Positions 8,590 to 16,393 of a stretch of 64,000 bases of DNA are shown here, piece after piece (within the stretch, counting starts at the first letter, position 1; each line of letters begins with the position of its first letter). Origin of the DNA: Saccharofermentans sp. (GTDB lineage Bacteria; Bacillota; Clostridia; Saccharofermentanales; Saccharofermentanaceae). The notes below the pieces were generated by a model. The model worked only from the letters and a program-made list of their open reading frames with translations, made no database searches and had not been told where the DNA came from. Both the position numbers and the translations under genes were made by a program. The stretch lies in NCBI GenBank assembly GCA_024691325.1, contig JAILNR010000014.1:177693-241692 (forward strand). The letters are read 5' to 3'.

Positions 8590-8987
8590 TAATTCCTTTC
8601 ATCGCGACAGACTTAAGGGAGATAAATCCTTCTGTGCTTGCATACATCGGGGATTCAGTTTACGAACTTTATTCGAGATGTCATGTAAGTGAGCGGACAG
8701 CCTCCAATTCAGGGAAGATGCATAAGCTTAATGTTAAGTATGTGTCAGCCCAGTCACAGGCCAAAGCCGCTTCTGCTATAATGAACGAGCTTACGGATGA
8801 GGAGGCGGAGTATTTTCGAAGAGGTCGAAATTCAAACTCTCCTACCATGTCCAAGAATGCGAGTCCGGTCGATTACATGAATGCTACCGGATTTGAGACT
8901 TTGTTAGGATATCTGTTCCTTGATAACAAAGAGGACAGACTTGACTATATAATTCAAAGATCGTTCGAGGTGATCGACAGTGAGTAA
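8586..8987 (+). CDS. mrnC: Mini-ribonuclease III
   Basis: 133-residue RNase III-like catalytic domain without a double-stranded RNA-binding domain. It matures 23S rRNA by trimming double-stranded precursor ends in Bacillota. The family hallmark LAYIGDSVYELYSR is near residues 18-31, with the second acidic cluster FETLLGYLFL near residues 102-111 (E103 and nearby). The GTG start overlaps the cysS stop by 4 nt, and the gene overlaps rlmB by 8 nt. This tight coupling between cysS and rlmB is the classical context of Mini-III. Confidence 0.96.
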   Translation: MIIPFIATDLREINPSVLAYIGDSVYELYSRCHVSERTASNSGKMHKLNVKYVSAQSQAKAASAIMNELTDEEAEYFRRGRNSNSPTMSKNASPVDYMNATGFETLLGYLFLDNKEDRLDYIIQRSFEVIDSE

Positions 8988-9762
8988 GGAAAGACGCGAC
9001 AGTCAGGCGCCTACAGAAGACAGACTCGAAGGAAGAAATGCAGTCCTTGAAGCAATCAATGCAGGACGCGAGATCAATAAACTTTGGGTTCTTGAATCAA
9101 GGGACGGTAAGAAACCGGACCAGCTTCTTATCAGAATTCTTAAGGAAGCAGAGAAGAAGAGGATACCGGTAATCCGTGCCAAGAGAGAGGCACTTGACCG
9201 TATATCCCAGACTCATAATCACCAAGGCGTTATAGCGGCTGTTGCAAGTCACGAATATGCTGATGTTGAAGACATGATCGCGGCAGCCGAGGACAAGGGA
9301 AGAAAGCCCTTCTTCATCGTACTTGATGAACTTAAAGACGGTTATAACTTGGGCTCCGTTTTAAGGATTGCCGATGCAGCCGGTGTTGACGGAGTAATAA
9401 TTCCCAAGCACAGATCGATCGGTCTTGACAGTGTTGTTGCCAAGGCTTCAGCCGGGGCTATCGAATATGTTCCCGTTGCGAGAGTTACCAATATTGCAGC
9501 TACGCTTAGAGATCTTAAAGATAAGCACGGTTTCTGGGTCTTTGGAACAGATGCGCTGGGTACAACCCCTTACGATAATGCGGATTATAAAGGTGCCATA
9601 GCGATTGTCATCGGAAGCGAAGGCGAAGGCATGCGTGATATAGTCCGTAAGGAATGTGATTTCCTCCTCTCCATACCTATGGCGGGAAGCGTAAACAGTT
9701 TGAATGCTGCAGTCGCTGCAGGCATAGTTGTCTTTGAGGCTGTAAAGGGACGACGCGGCTGA
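8980..9762 (+). CDS. rlmB: 23S rRNA 2'-O-methyltransferase of the RlmB/TrmH (SpoU) family
   Basis: 260-residue SAM-dependent knotted (SPOUT) methyltransferase. The substrate-binding domain comes first (LEGRNAVLEAI), then the SPOUT domain. Family motifs are LDELKDGYNLGSVLRIADAAG, VIGSEGEGM and IPMAGSVNSLNAAVAAGI. RlmB methylates a guanosine 2'-OH in domain V of 23S rRNA in E. coli; the exact site here is inferred. It starts with GTG and overlaps mrnC by 8 nt. The following lipoprotein gene begins 1 nt after its stop, so the operon may extend into it. Confidence 0.94.
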   Translation: MSKERRDSQAPTEDRLEGRNAVLEAINAGREINKLWVLESRDGKKPDQLLIRILKEAEKKRIPVIRAKREALDRISQTHNHQGVIAAVASHEYADVEDMIAAAEDKGRKPFFIVLDELKDGYNLGSVLRIADAAGVDGVIIPKHRSIGLDSVVAKASAGAIEYVPVARVTNIAATLRDLKDKHGFWVFGTDALGTTPYDNADYKGAIAIVIGSEGEGMRDIVRKECDFLLSIPMAGSVNSLNAAVAAGIVVFEAVKGRRG

Positions 9763-9763
9763 C

Positions 9764-12148
9764 ATGAATAAGTTACGAAGAAGAGTAGTTGCCTTGTTTG
9801 CAACACTGATATTTGCGGGTGCTCTCGGCTGTTCTGCAGTCAGGGGTGATGCACGTGTTGTATCAGATTCTTATATCGATGCTCTTCTTACGATGGATTA
9901 CGATGCGGCTAATCCTCTTTGTCTTGACGGCGTATCTCACATCGAAGACTATATGTCACCTGACTATAAAGTCCGTGCCGTAAGAGCGATTCTGAGTAAT
10001 ACCCATTACAGATTTGAACCGCTTCATTCCGGACATGGTGATGAGGGCGGACTTGTTGCCGTTTACACCCTTGTTATGCCGAACCTTAACCGCACTATCG
10101 AGAACAGGCCTTCTAATTATGAAGAATACGCAATGAGTCTTGCATCGATGGGAAAGACGGATGTAACTGTATCTGTTGAGCTTAACAAGATCGATGGCAA
10201 ATGGGTTGTAACTAATTCGGAGCAGATACTTTCTAACCTTTACGGTTCTCTGTTTTATCCTTCTTACGATTTTATTCTCGATGGTAACGCCGTCTTTGAG
10301 AATGGCACATGGACAAGTGAGAGGGAAGACGGAGAATTCCTTGATACAGAGGGGATCTGTTGTCACTATGATTTCTCGGATGAGTATCTGTCATCAGGAA
10401 TTACATTATCGCTTTCGTACCAGTACTACAGAAATGATGAATTGATCTACGAGGCTGATGCGATTGCAGATGAGGATGGAACAGGTGTTTCTTTCCCCCT
10501 CAACATTAACGATACAAATCTCAGATTTTCAGTTCTTCCTGAATATGACTACAGGCTTGTAATCCTGAATAACGGAAACTATTTCCATGAGGATCACAAG
10601 CAGTGTACATTAAGCACGCTCTTGTTCCCGAACGGATCTGCGGTGGATGATATCATTTGGCAGAATACAAGCCGTGACGGACGTTACTATAATTGCTCGA
10701 ATATTGTTGCCAAGGTATGGCTTAATAACCTCTATCTCGATTCCGGAAGACCTGTTGATATCACCTACGATATCTTCTATATGGGAGAACTTATCTACAG
10801 CGGCGGACAGGCTGATATATATGATTCCATAGCAATCTGTTCATTTGACAGTTCCGCGGCTCTCGAGACCGGTGATTATTCGATCAATGTTTATAACAAC
10901 GGTGCATTTGCAGGAAGCTCGGTAACAAATGTAATCCTCAATCTTGATCCTGCAGACTACACAGAGCTTGAGATTCCTTCAGATGTAACGGATCAGAATG
11001 AAGATGATAATCTTCAGATCTATCTTGCCGGACGCAATGCGATTGACGAGGTAAGTGAGTATACTGATGTTAACTATGACTATACATCGATTAGTATGAA
11101 TATATTCGAGCAAAGACTTGATTCTGTCCTTGCGTCTGGAGAGGATGCACCGGATATTATTATCTGCGACAGCATATATGCAAGAGACTATGCAATGAGT
11201 GATATGACGGTTCCGTTAAACAACATCGGAATCTCGTATTCAGAACTTCAGTACATGTATGAATACACCTTCGCTATGACACTTGATGGGAACAAGATTA
11301 TAAAGGGCGTCACATGGGAGATAACTCCGGGTGCGGTATTCTACTGCAGAAGTGCAGCAGCCGCAACTCTCGGTGTGAGTGAACCTGGCGAAGTAGCACC
11401 GTATTTTGAATCCTGGGATGCTGTTGTTGATGCAGCACGGGTTGTTAATGAGACTTCAGGCGGCACACGAAGGCTTTTCGCTTGCCAGGCCGATGTTGAG
11501 AACGCATATATCTTCGGCAGGACTGACAGCTGGTTTGACGATAACGGTAACGTGCAGGTATCCGATTATATGGCTGATTATCTGCCTTTCCTCGATGCTC
11601 TTGTTGGTGAGCAGCTGACTTTCGATGTCGGAAGATGGAGTACAGATTGGAATTCGAGGATAACAGGAAGAACTGCAGTTGCCTACTTCGGAACAATGAG
11701 ATTCGGCGAGCTTGTTCTCGAGCCTTATCACCCTGGTGACTGGGGACTTGTTATGCCTCCTGTCAATTATTTTGACGGCGGTAATTATATCTTTGTAACT
11801 TCCTACTGCGACCATGATGCTTCTGCAGCACAGTTCATAAGAGATGTGGCTATTGATGAGAATACACTGCAGGATATGGTTGAGGACGGTATGGCCGTTA
11901 ACAACATCAGTATTATGATGGCCTGTGCCGACGATGATCAGTATGCTCAAACCTGGCTTAACGGACAGAATCCTTACAGAGTGTTCTCACAGGTTGCCTG
12001 GGGGATTGACGCATCGACAGTATCGTCTTACGATGATGTAATCAACAATGAGTTTGAGATCGTTGCCAATGATTATGCAAACGGCAGCTACCAGTCTGTA
12101 GATGATGCTCTGGCAGCTTTTGAAGAAGCGGTAGGAGACGGGTTCTGA
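9764..12148 (+). CDS. Lipoprotein with C-terminal solute-binding-protein-like domain
   Basis: 794 residues. A signal peptide with a lipobox ends at Cys23 (FAGALGC), so the protein should be anchored outside the membrane. Residues 30-150 form a small alpha/beta region like those of DUF4878-type lipoproteins (VSDSYIDALLTMDYDAANPL). A middle, beta-rich part follows. Residues about 430-790 resemble family 1 extracellular solute-binding proteins: DAPDIIICDSIYARDYA, WEITPGAVFYCRSAAAATLG, SWDAVVDAARVV and RTAVAYFGTMRFGEL. No ABC permease or ATPase gene lies nearby, so transport is doubtful; it may be a sensing or cell-surface protein. It shares one base with the next lipoprotein gene. Confidence 0.65.
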   Translation: MNKLRRRVVALFATLIFAGALGCSAVRGDARVVSDSYIDALLTMDYDAANPLCLDGVSHIEDYMSPDYKVRAVRAILSNTHYRFEPLHSGHGDEGGLVAVYTLVMPNLNRTIENRPSNYEEYAMSLASMGKTDVTVSVELNKIDGKWVVTNSEQILSNLYGSLFYPSYDFILDGNAVFENGTWTSEREDGEFLDTEGICCHYDFSDEYLSSGITLSLSYQYYRNDELIYEADAIADEDGTGVSFPLNINDTNLRFSVLPEYDYRLVILNNGNYFHEDHKQCTLSTLLFPNGSAVDDIIWQNTSRDGRYYNCSNIVAKVWLNNLYLDSGRPVDITYDIFYMGELIYSGGQADIYDSIAICSFDSSAALETGDYSINVYNNGAFAGSSVTNVILNLDPADYTELEIPSDVTDQNEDDNLQIYLAGRNAIDEVSEYTDVNYDYTSISMNIFEQRLDSVLASGEDAPDIIICDSIYARDYAMSDMTVPLNNIGISYSELQYMYEYTFAMTLDGNKIIKGVTWEITPGAVFYCRSAAAATLGVSEPGEVAPYFESWDAVVDAARVVNETSGGTRRLFACQADVENAYIFGRTDSWFDDNGNVQVSDYMADYLPFLDALVGEQLTFDVGRWSTDWNSRITGRTAVAYFGTMRFGELVLEPYHPGDWGLVMPPVNYFDGGNYIFVTSYCDHDASAAQFIRDVAIDENTLQDMVEDGMAVNNISIMMACADDDQYAQTWLNGQNPYRVFSQVAWGIDASTVSSYDDVINNEFEIVANDYANGSYQSVDDALAAFEEAVGDGF

Positions 12149-13398
12149 TGAAGACGGGATATTTAAAGAAAACAATAGCCTTGTGTCTGTGTCTTGTGAT
12201 CACGTTCTCTTTTGGCGCGTGCAGTCTTATGACAGATATTAGATACAGTTTTCAGAACAAGATATCCACGCAGGAGAATATCCCCGTTCAGGAATTGACG
12301 CGACTGATAATTTCATCGATCAATGATAAGAAGAATACTGCTGATGCATATTCCATGATTCCGACAAGCCAGTTGGACGGCCTGTCGTATTCTTATTTTT
12401 ATGCATATATGGACATTCTCCGTGAACTTTCCAAGCAGGACAATAAGGGGAATGTTGTTTCATTTCGTGTTATTGAAAATGATGAGTGCCAGTCTATCCT
12501 GGGACAGGAGCTGTTCAGTAAATACGGCAGAACCGTCGGAGCTGAGCTTTTGTATTCTTCACCGTCTTTGTATCCTGTATACATATTCTTCCATGAGGAT
12601 ATGGATGGAAATGTAAGCTTATCAAGCTCATGGGTTACATCCATCATCAATATTTACAACTATGGAAACCACTATTTCACGATGCTTGAAGACGGTAATG
12701 CGGACGGTGTCGTAACTATTTTAAGTCCCGGACTTACGGATATGGCCTATACAAGTGAAGCCGTCTACTCAAGAGCCATGAAGCTTTGCGAGTTTTACAG
12801 AATCAGGGTTATGTCCGACCGTTCTGATTATGAGATCACGAGACTCGTCCCGGGAGAGATGATAGTAAGGATTCCCGAGACTGTTGCGGATGATGCGGCA
12901 TCATTTGAGGACCACATAGTTACGCTTACGATGCTTAATAACGGTAATTACCACATTGATGACAGCATCCATGTTGAACTCGACCAGAATCTCACATACC
13001 TTATGAGAGGCGACGAGAGGCTCATCAGGGTCGGTGCGGATTATTCATATTCTGATCTCGTATCTTTGATGGGTAATCCTTCAGCTCTTAACGCTGATGC
13101 AGTCAATGGAAGAGTGATGGTCATCTACAATGGTCTCGTATTAAGGTTCGACGGAGAAGTTGCATCTGCTGATTCCTGGACAGGGAAACTTACTTCGGTA
13201 AGGATACTGTCGAATTCGGCATACACTCTCGGATACTACCTGTATGTTGGCATGAACAGAACCCAGTTGCTCGTAGCATATCCTTTTATTGACGACAGCA
13301 ACTATGAACTCAGTTTTATTAACGGAACGAGTCTTTATGATGTCACGTTCACGTTTGATGAGTCAGGGATTGTAAACAATATTAAGATTTCTGTGTGA
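12148..13398 (+). CDS. Lipoprotein of unknown function
   Basis: 416 residues with an N-terminal signal peptide and a lipobox ending at Cys25 (FSFGAC). After it comes an alpha-rich segment resembling the N-terminal region of the preceding lipoprotein (LIISSINDKKNTADAYSMIP), so the pair may share an ancestral domain. The C-terminal 130 residues include two short beta-hairpin-like repeats (DLVSLMGNPS and QLLVAYPFIDDSNYEL), of the kind seen in SmpA-like folds. Start ATG shares one base with the upstream stop, so the two are translationally coupled. The 3' end overlaps the convergent phosphatase gene by 17 nt. I do not recognise a specific family. Confidence 0.55.
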   Translation: MKTGYLKKTIALCLCLVITFSFGACSLMTDIRYSFQNKISTQENIPVQELTRLIISSINDKKNTADAYSMIPTSQLDGLSYSYFYAYMDILRELSKQDNKGNVVSFRVIENDECQSILGQELFSKYGRTVGAELLYSSPSLYPVYIFFHEDMDGNVSLSSSWVTSIINIYNYGNHYFTMLEDGNADGVVTILSPGLTDMAYTSEAVYSRAMKLCEFYRIRVMSDRSDYEITRLVPGEMIVRIPETVADDAASFEDHIVTLTMLNNGNYHIDDSIHVELDQNLTYLMRGDERLIRVGADYSYSDLVSLMGNPSALNADAVNGRVMVIYNGLVLRFDGEVASADSWTGKLTSVRILSNSAYTLGYYLYVGMNRTQLLVAYPFIDDSNYELSFINGTSLYDVTFTFDESGIVNNIKISV

Positions 13399-14131
13399 TG
13401 CGTTTTTTAAGAGCGTCAACTTCGCTTTCAGACATACCGTTCCCGATAAGATATCTTTCGGCTTTATAGTCATATTCTTTCTCAATAAACCCGAGGAATG
13501 TCTCCATATTGGAGGCGTCGGATCTTAAAGTGTGACGCATGTTCTCGACACGGGCTTCGATAAGAGGATCGAGGAAGTCCTTAGCGTAATCATATGAGAC
13601 CTTGTAGTTCAAAACAACGTCCTCGCGTTTGGCTCCGATAAGCACATAAAGAAGAGCCGCTATAACCCCCGTTCTGTCCTTGCCGTGAGCACAGTGGAAA
13701 AGGGTGTATCCGGAAGTCTCGTTAATAAAGACTCTCATGACTTCGACAACTTCCTTGCCAAGCTCCTTTGCCATCATCACATAAAAGTCACCCATAGAGT
13801 GCGTCTCGAGGAAAGCCATCGTGGGGTCTTCTTCCGCGTCAGGGTCTCCGACAAAAAGCGGGATGTTATAAAAATGCGTGTCAGGATCCTCTCGAAAAGG
13901 ATTGCCATAGTGCTCAAGCTCGGCTTTGCTTCTTAAATCTATTACTGTCCTGACACCGAAGTCCTTTAACTCTTTGACGGCCTTTGCGGAAGCAAGTGAA
14001 GGGGAACCTGAGCGCATAAGGATGCCGGACTTAAATGTGCAGCCGTCAGAACCCGGCATACCGCCAAGTTCTCTGCAGTTTATAAGGTCATCAAAGAATA
14101 GTCTTTGTGAATCGGAATCGTAATTGCTCAT
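13382..14131 (-). CDS. Tyrosine/lipid phosphatase (PTP fold, Y_phosphatase3 type)
   Basis: 249 residues. The catalytic P-loop HCAHGKDRTG (Cys147, Arg153; CX5R) is followed by a long helix. The N-terminal NCRELGGMPGSDG and VIDLRSKAELEHYG segments are characteristic of the bacterial family that includes MptpB/LipA-like phosphatases with phosphotyrosine or phosphoinositide activity. No signal peptide is visible, so it is probably cytoplasmic. AGGAGA lies 7 nt upstream of the ATG. Its 3' end overlaps the convergent lipoprotein gene by 17 nt. The substrate cannot be told from sequence. Confidence 0.85.
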   Translation of the reverse strand: MSNYDSDSQRLFFDDLINCRELGGMPGSDGCTFKSGILMRSGSPSLASAKAVKELKDFGVRTVIDLRSKAELEHYGNPFREDPDTHFYNIPLFVGDPDAEEDPTMAFLETHSMGDFYVMMAKELGKEVVEVMRVFINETSGYTLFHCAHGKDRTGVIAALLYVLIGAKREDVVLNYKVSYDYAKDFLDPLIEARVENMRHTLRSDASNMETFLGFIEKEYDYKAERYLIGNGMSESEVDALKKRITQKS

Positions 14132-14167
14132 AATGTTCTCCTGTCTTTAATCGCCGCGTATTTTACA

Positions 14168-14206
14168 ACACGACAGGTTGACATTCAACCTGTCGTGTAA
14201 TAATAT
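14168..14206 (+). promoter_or_regulatory. tRNA-Arg promoter overlapped by a 13-bp palindrome
   Basis: TTGACA at 14178-14183 and TAATAT at 14201-14206 are separated by exactly 17 bp and lie just upstream of the tRNA. A perfect inverted repeat, ACACGACAGGTTG (14168-14180) and CAACCTGTCGTGT (14186-14198) around a 5-bp centre, covers the -35 element and most of the spacer, as an operator would. No T-run follows the hairpin, so it is not an obvious terminator. Confidence 0.7.
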
Positions 14207-14219
14207 CTATTCGCTTTAC

Positions 14220-14296
14220 GCGCTCGTAGCTCAACTGGATAGAGTGTCTGACTACGGATCAGAAGGTTACGGGTTCGACTCCTGTCGGGCGCGCCA
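14220..14296 (+). tRNA. tRNA-Arg (ACG)
   Basis: Cloverleaf with acceptor stem GCGCTCG/CGGGCGC, D-arm GCTCAACTGGATAGAGT, anticodon loop CTACGGA (anticodon ACG, normally edited to ICG), T-loop GGTTCGACTCC and an encoded CCA. 77 nt. It has its own strong promoter and a terminator at 14301-14335, so it is a single-gene transcription unit. Confidence 0.97.
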
Positions 14297-14300
14297 TAAT

Positions 14301-14335
14301 ACGGCTGCCAAGGAATGGTGGCCGTTTTTATATTT
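14301..14335 (+). terminator. Terminator of tRNA-Arg
   Basis: ACGGCTGCCA (14301-14310) pairs with TGGTGGCCGT (14316-14325), two wobble pairs, loop AGGAA, followed by TTTTATATTTT. Confidence 0.8.
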
Positions 14336-14353
14336 TCGAGCGGGGGTGTTATC

Positions 14354-14878
14354 ATGAGCAGACTTCTTGTTGTTGTTGACATGCAAAAGGATTTTGTTGA
14401 CGGTGCTTTGGGCTTTGACGGGGCTGACGGCGTCATCAAAGGAATTGCCGGTAAGATCAGGGAATACAAGGACTCGGGTGATGAAGTCGTTTACACTTTA
14501 GATACCCATGAGCAGAACTATCTCGATACCCAGGAAGGAAAGAATCTTCCTGTTGAGCACTGTATTAAGGGGTCAGAGGGATTTGAGCTGATTGAAGACC
14601 TCAAGGAGCTTTTGCAGGATTGCCTTTGCTTTGAAAAGCCCACTTTCGGGTCGTTAAAGCTAGGAAACTACATTAACAGCAACGAGGATAAGTATGAATC
14701 CATAGAGATCTGCGGTCTCGTTTCTAATATTTGTGTTATCTCGAATGCCGTTATTGCAAAGGCTGCGGCACCTGAAGCGCAGATAATCGTTGACAGGGCT
14801 CTTACCGATTCGTTCGATAAGAAGCTTGATGAGGAAACATATGACATTCTGAGGGGAATACAGGTCACAGTACTCTGA
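14354..14878 (+). CDS. Cysteine hydrolase of the isochorismatase/nicotinamidase family
   Basis: 174 residues, single alpha/beta isochorismatase-type domain. The apparent catalytic triad is Asp9 (VVVDMQKDF), Lys95 (CFEKPTFGS) and Cys127 (GLVSNICVIS). The segment LDTHEQNYLDTQEGKNLPVEHC matches the substrate-loop pattern of nicotinamidase-like members, so nicotinamide deamidation in NAD salvage is plausible but not certain. The frame is open 13 codons further upstream, but the ATG at 14354 has GGGGGTG 6 nt before it and gives the normal N-terminus. It stands alone between the tRNA-Arg terminator and the tig promoter. Confidence 0.85.
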   Translation: MSRLLVVVDMQKDFVDGALGFDGADGVIKGIAGKIREYKDSGDEVVYTLDTHEQNYLDTQEGKNLPVEHCIKGSEGFELIEDLKELLQDCLCFEKPTFGSLKLGNYINSNEDKYESIEICGLVSNICVISNAVIAKAAAPEAQIIVDRALTDSFDKKLDEETYDILRGIQVTVL

Positions 14879-14884
14879 TTTTTA

Positions 14885-14914
14885 TTGCAAATCAGATATT
14901 TGCTGTGATACAAT
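14885..14914 (+). promoter_or_regulatory. tig promoter
   Basis: TTGCAA (14885-14890) and TACAAT (14909-14914) with an 18-bp spacer, about 40 nt before the tig ATG. The spacer side includes a GCAAAT/ATTTGC inverted repeat. Confidence 0.5.
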
Positions 14915-14954
14915 CCTTTGTCGATTGTGTATTAATTATTTAAGGAGAACATAT

Positions 14955-16271
14955 ATGGCGCAGATTGAGAAGCTTGAGCATTCAAAGGTAGCAATTAAGC
15001 TTGAGTGTGATAGAGAAGAGTTCAACAAGGCTCTTATGGCAGCCTACAATAAGAACAAGAAGAGATTCCAGGTTCCCGGATTCCGTAAGGGTAAGGTTCC
15101 TTACCAGTTGGTAATCAAGTACTACGGTGAGGGTGTTCTTTACGAGGATGCTATTGATGAGATTGTCAATCCTGCTTATCAGGCAGCTGTTAAGGAGAAC
15201 GAACTTCAGGTTGTTTCCCGTCCTGAACTCGATGTTGAGTCCATCGATGAGAACGGAATGAAGTACACTCTCACAGTTACGGTAAAGCCTGAGGTCAAGC
15301 TCGGTAAGTACGAGGGCGTTGAAGCTCCTTATGCTGAAAGAGAAATCACAGACGAGACAGTTAATGCTGATATCGAAGCAATGAGAAGAAGAAATTCTAC
15401 TCTTGAGAACGTTGAGGACCGTCCTGCAAAGGAAGGCGATACAGTTGTTATCGACTATGAGGGCTTCAAGGATGGCGTTGCTTTCGAGGGCGGCAAGGGC
15501 GAGAACTACAGCTTGAAGTTAGGTTCCAAGTCCTTTATTCCCGGCTTCGAGGAGCAGGTTGCAGGTCACAACATCGATGAGGAATTTACAATCGAAGTAA
15601 CATTCCCTGAAGATTACCATGCAGAAGAGCTCAAGGGTCAGGCTACAACATTTAATGTTAAGATCCACAACATCAAGGAAGAGAAGATTCCTGAGCTTGA
15701 CGATGAGTTTGTTAAGGATGTTTCCGAGTTTGATACTTTGGATGAGCTTAAGGCTGATATCAGAAAGAACCAGGAAGAGGCAGCAAAGAATGAGGCAAAG
15801 AATGCTTTCATTAACGCTGTTGTAGGTGTTGTTGCTGATAATGCAGAGGTTGAGATCCCCGATGCAATGATCGATAACGAAGTTGAGAGCATGGCTGACG
15901 AGCAGGCTGCAAGAATGAGCCAGCAGGGTATCGGACTTGATATGTATCTGCAGTACACAGGTCAGAGCATGGAGGACTTCAAGGCAGGTCTTAAGCCTAT
16001 GGCTCTTGTCAGAACCAAGAGCAATCTTGTAATCGAGGCTGTTGCTAAGGAACTCAAGATGGAGGCTACTGCTGAAGAGTACCAGAAGGAACTCGAGGAT
16101 ATGGCTAAGGCTTACAACACAGAGGTTGATAACCTTAAGCAGGCATTCGGTGAGGATAATCCTTACATCAAGGAGACTATCATCAACAGAAAGACTGTTG
16201 AGTACCTCGCTGACAAGGCTGTTAAGACTGAGCCTAAGGAAGAGAAGAGCGAGGAGAAGAGCGAAGAGTAA
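14955..16271 (+). CDS. tig: Trigger factor, ribosome-associated chaperone and prolyl isomerase
   Basis: 438 residues. The N-terminal ribosome-binding domain has the signature FRKGKVPYQLVIKYYGEGV (the usual G-F-R-x-G-x-x-P loop) near residues 42-60. The FKBP-type PPIase domain follows (VVIDYEGFKDGVAFEGGKGEN, then FIPGFEEQVAGH), and a long helical C-terminal chaperone domain ends in a Glu/Lys-rich tail. An upstream in-frame ATG exists, but the ATG at 14955 has AAGGAGA 7 nt before it. Normal length for the family. A strong terminator separates it from clpX, and no clpP lies between them, unlike many bacteria. Confidence 0.97.
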   Translation: MAQIEKLEHSKVAIKLECDREEFNKALMAAYNKNKKRFQVPGFRKGKVPYQLVIKYYGEGVLYEDAIDEIVNPAYQAAVKENELQVVSRPELDVESIDENGMKYTLTVTVKPEVKLGKYEGVEAPYAEREITDETVNADIEAMRRRNSTLENVEDRPAKEGDTVVIDYEGFKDGVAFEGGKGENYSLKLGSKSFIPGFEEQVAGHNIDEEFTIEVTFPEDYHAEELKGQATTFNVKIHNIKEEKIPELDDEFVKDVSEFDTLDELKADIRKNQEEAAKNEAKNAFINAVVGVVADNAEVEIPDAMIDNEVESMADEQAARMSQQGIGLDMYLQYTGQSMEDFKAGLKPMALVRTKSNLVIEAVAKELKMEATAEEYQKELEDMAKAYNTEVDNLKQAFGEDNPYIKETIINRKTVEYLADKAVKTEPKEEKSEEKSEE

Positions 16272-16298
16272 TCTTTTGTTCGTGATAATGAAATCCTG

Positions 16299-16335
16299 CC
16301 GCCGTTTCATTAAGTGGAACGGCGGTTTTATTATT
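16299..16335 (+). terminator. Terminator after tig
   Basis: CCGCCGTTTC (16299-16308) pairs with GGAACGGCGG (16316-16325), loop ATTAAGT, followed by TTTTATTATTT. Confidence 0.9.
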
Positions 16336-16393
16336 TATAATATATGTGATAAACTTAATTGTTTGAACAAATATGTTTCAAAGGAGCTTGTCG

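Noticed and set aside
14168..14198. Terminator upstream of tRNA-Arg
   Set aside because: A strong hairpin, but no T-run follows on either strand; it overlaps a near-consensus promoter.
15519..16310. 263-codon open frame on the minus strand opposite tig
   Set aside because: Leu/Ser-rich shadow of a well-supported trigger factor gene, with no plausible start signal.
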